Assembly: GCA_903837785.1 (NCBI GenBank)
Contig: CAILVY010000114.1
Span: 1-32,281 of the forward strand
DNA from: Candidatus Hydrogenedentota bacterium
GTDB lineage: Bacteria > Hydrogenedentota > Hydrogenedentia > Hydrogenedentales > CAILVY01
Direction of reading: 5' to 3'
DNA: 32,281 nt
Shown one piece after another: positions 31,083 through 32,281 of the stretch. Every line of letters starts with the position of its first letter. Within the stretch, counting starts at the first letter, position 1. The notes beneath the pieces are model-generated. The model was not told the origin of the DNA. It made no database searches and saw only the letters and a program-made list of their open reading frames with translations. The position numbers were made by a program, and so were the translations under genes.

Positions 31083-32281
31083 ATGCTTTCAGTGCAAGAA
31101 CGCCAGGACATTTTCAGCCGCGGCAAGAGCAGCATCCTGTGGGAGGGCGAACCCCTGCTGGGAAGCGTCTATGGCGAGGAGGAGATTGAGGCGGCGGTTG
31201 CGGCGATGCGCGACTCGATCGACATCAACAAGGGCTTCGGATTCACCTGCGAGACCATTCTCGCGTTCGAAGCTGCATTCGCCGCGTATACCGGTTCGAA
31301 GCACGCCATCGCGGTCAACAGCGCCGGCCCCGGCCTCGACATGGCCATGCGTTATCTCAACCTGGAACCGGGCGACGAGGTCATCGTCCCGGCGATCAAT
31401 TTCATGGCCTCGCCCCTCGCCGTGATGGGCGCGGGCGGCCAGGTGGTCTGGGGCGAAGTCGATCCCATAACGCTTCAGCTCGATCCCGGCGATGTCGAGA
31501 AACGCATCACGCCGCGCACCCGCGCCATCTTCCCCGTGCACATGAACGGACTCGCGGCACCCATGGACAAATACGAGGCAATTGCACAGCGGCATCCGCA
31601 CCCGAAGTATGGGCCGCCGCTCGTCATTGGCGATGCCGCGCGCGCCTGCGGCGGCGAATATCAAGGCGAGAAACTCGGCAAGGCCGGCTTCTGCACGGTC
31701 TTCTCCTTCCACACGATGAAGAACATGGTCACCCTCGGCGAAGGCGGCATGATCACCACGGACAACGACGACTTCGCCGCGTATTGCCGCTCCACCCGCT
31801 TCTACGGCATCGACACGGAGGTGTGGGGCACCTCGAACGTCATGACGAAAGTGCAGGCGGCCGTCGGGCTCGTGCAACTGGCCAAACTCGACCGCATGAT
31901 CGATGCGCGCCGTCGGCTGGCCAAGCGCCGGGACAGCATGCTCGACGGCGTGCCCTGCGTGGCGCTCCCGTATGAGCCGCCGGACTGCAAGCACAGCTAC
32001 TATCTCTACACGTGCCTCGTGTGCGCGGAGTGGGCGGGCGAGAAGCGCGATGCGCTGATGAAGGCGATGGAACAGGACTTCGGCATCCGCTGCCTTATCG
32101 CGAATCCCCCGGTTTACGAGAGCCGCAAGCTCATGCGCGAACACACCCCGGGCCAGTCCCTGCCGCTCTCGGAACAGATTGGCAAGCGCATCGTGTGCGT
32201 GCCCATCCACCCCGCCATGTCCGATCAGGACAACGAGTACATCTCCGCCGCCTTCATCGAATGCGTCGAGCGCCTCCGCCA
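31083..32281 (+). CDS. DegT/DnrJ/EryC1/StrS-type aminotransferase, 3' end missing
   Basis: The ATG at 31083 follows GAGGGAGAG at a good distance, and the frame is open to the window end (399 codons). The PLP-dependent sugar-aminotransferase fold is clear: TGSKHAIAVNSAGPGLDMAM, EPGDEVIVPAINFMASPLAV, a GDAARACGGEYQG segment that holds the pyridine-contacting Asp, and FSFHTMKNMVTLGEGGMI with the likely PLP lysine at Lys213. These enzymes transaminate keto sugars for aminosugar synthesis in LPS, glycoproteins or antibiotics. The long TRAIFPVHMNGLAAPMD stretch is normal for the family. The sugar is not predictable. The divergent GNAT gene next door would fit an acetylated aminosugar pathway. Confidence 0.93.
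   Translation, partial: MLSVQERQDIFSRGKSSILWEGEPLLGSVYGEEEIEAAVAAMRDSIDINKGFGFTCETILAFEAAFAAYTGSKHAIAVNSAGPGLDMAMRYLNLEPGDEVIVPAINFMASPLAVMGAGGQVVWGEVDPITLQLDPGDVEKRITPRTRAIFPVHMNGLAAPMDKYEAIAQRHPHPKYGPPLVIGDAARACGGEYQGEKLGKAGFCTVFSFHTMKNMVTLGEGGMITTDNDDFAAYCRSTRFYGIDTEVWGTSNVMTKVQAAVGLVQLAKLDRMIDARRRLAKRRDSMLDGVPCVALPYEPPDCKHSYYLYTCLVCAEWAGEKRDALMKAMEQDFGIRCLIANPPVYESRKLMREHTPGQSLPLSEQIGKRIVCVPIHPAMSDQDNEYISAAFIECVERLR

Overview
This is GC-rich bacterial DNA. It is gene-dense and mostly encodes exported proteins that act on complex carbohydrates. The large secreted glycoside hydrolases, a neutral-ceramidase-like protein, Ig-like/Big-type and Kelch proteins with C-terminal 'Pro-hydrophobic helix-Arg' sorting tails, and the lack of classical operons resemble Planctomycetota, Lentisphaerota or Candidatus Hydrogenedentota genomes. 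That placement is inference from gene content and style. No rRNA or tRNA is present to confirm it.

Layout. Bases 1-2550 (+): the 3' part of a GH36-type alpha-galactosidase, overlapping by ATGA the start of a secreted GH33 sialidase. Bases 2568-4103 (-): a secreted TIM-barrel glycosidase-like protein, convergent with the sialidase. Bases 4279-7065 (+): a small polytopic membrane protein, then a membrane-bound PAS hybrid histidine kinase. Bases 7118-12690 (-): a membrane-anchored neutral-ceramidase-like protein, then a very large GH42-like beta-galactosidase-type protein. Bases 12947-14252 (+): an entericidin-like lipoprotein with an unusual His/Cys-rich tail, a DUF488 protein and a lone sigma-70 region 4 protein. 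Bases 14496-17944 (+): a LamG protein with a seven-bladed propeller inserted in it, then a Kelch/Ig protein flanked by dispersed repeats and structured non-coding DNA. Bases 18236-23753 (-): an HNH nuclease, the replication restart helicase PriA and a DUF5060/GH5-like glycosidase. Bases 24023-27799 (+): a 1258-residue tandem Ig-like surface protein. Bases 28030-28176 (+): a tiny Cys-rich zinc-ribbon-like protein. Bases 28189-30983 (-): a GNAT acetyltransferase followed by a GH95-like alpha-L-fucosidase. Bases 31083-end (+): a DegT/DnrJ-type aminotransferase cut by the window end.

How it fits together. Alpha-galactosidase, sialidase, beta-galactosidase-like, alpha-fucosidase-like and ceramidase-like proteins together could strip sialylated and fucosylated glycans or glycosphingolipids. 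They lie in several transcription units on both strands and no transporter is linked, so this is a loose neighbourhood rather than a demonstrated operon. PriA, HNH and DUF488 are housekeeping or general functions. The most unusual items are the metal-binding-tailed entericidin, the propeller nested in LamG, the altered catalytic motifs in the GH95-like and GH42-like proteins, the structured and repeated DNA around the Kelch gene, and the 48-residue Cys-rich protein.
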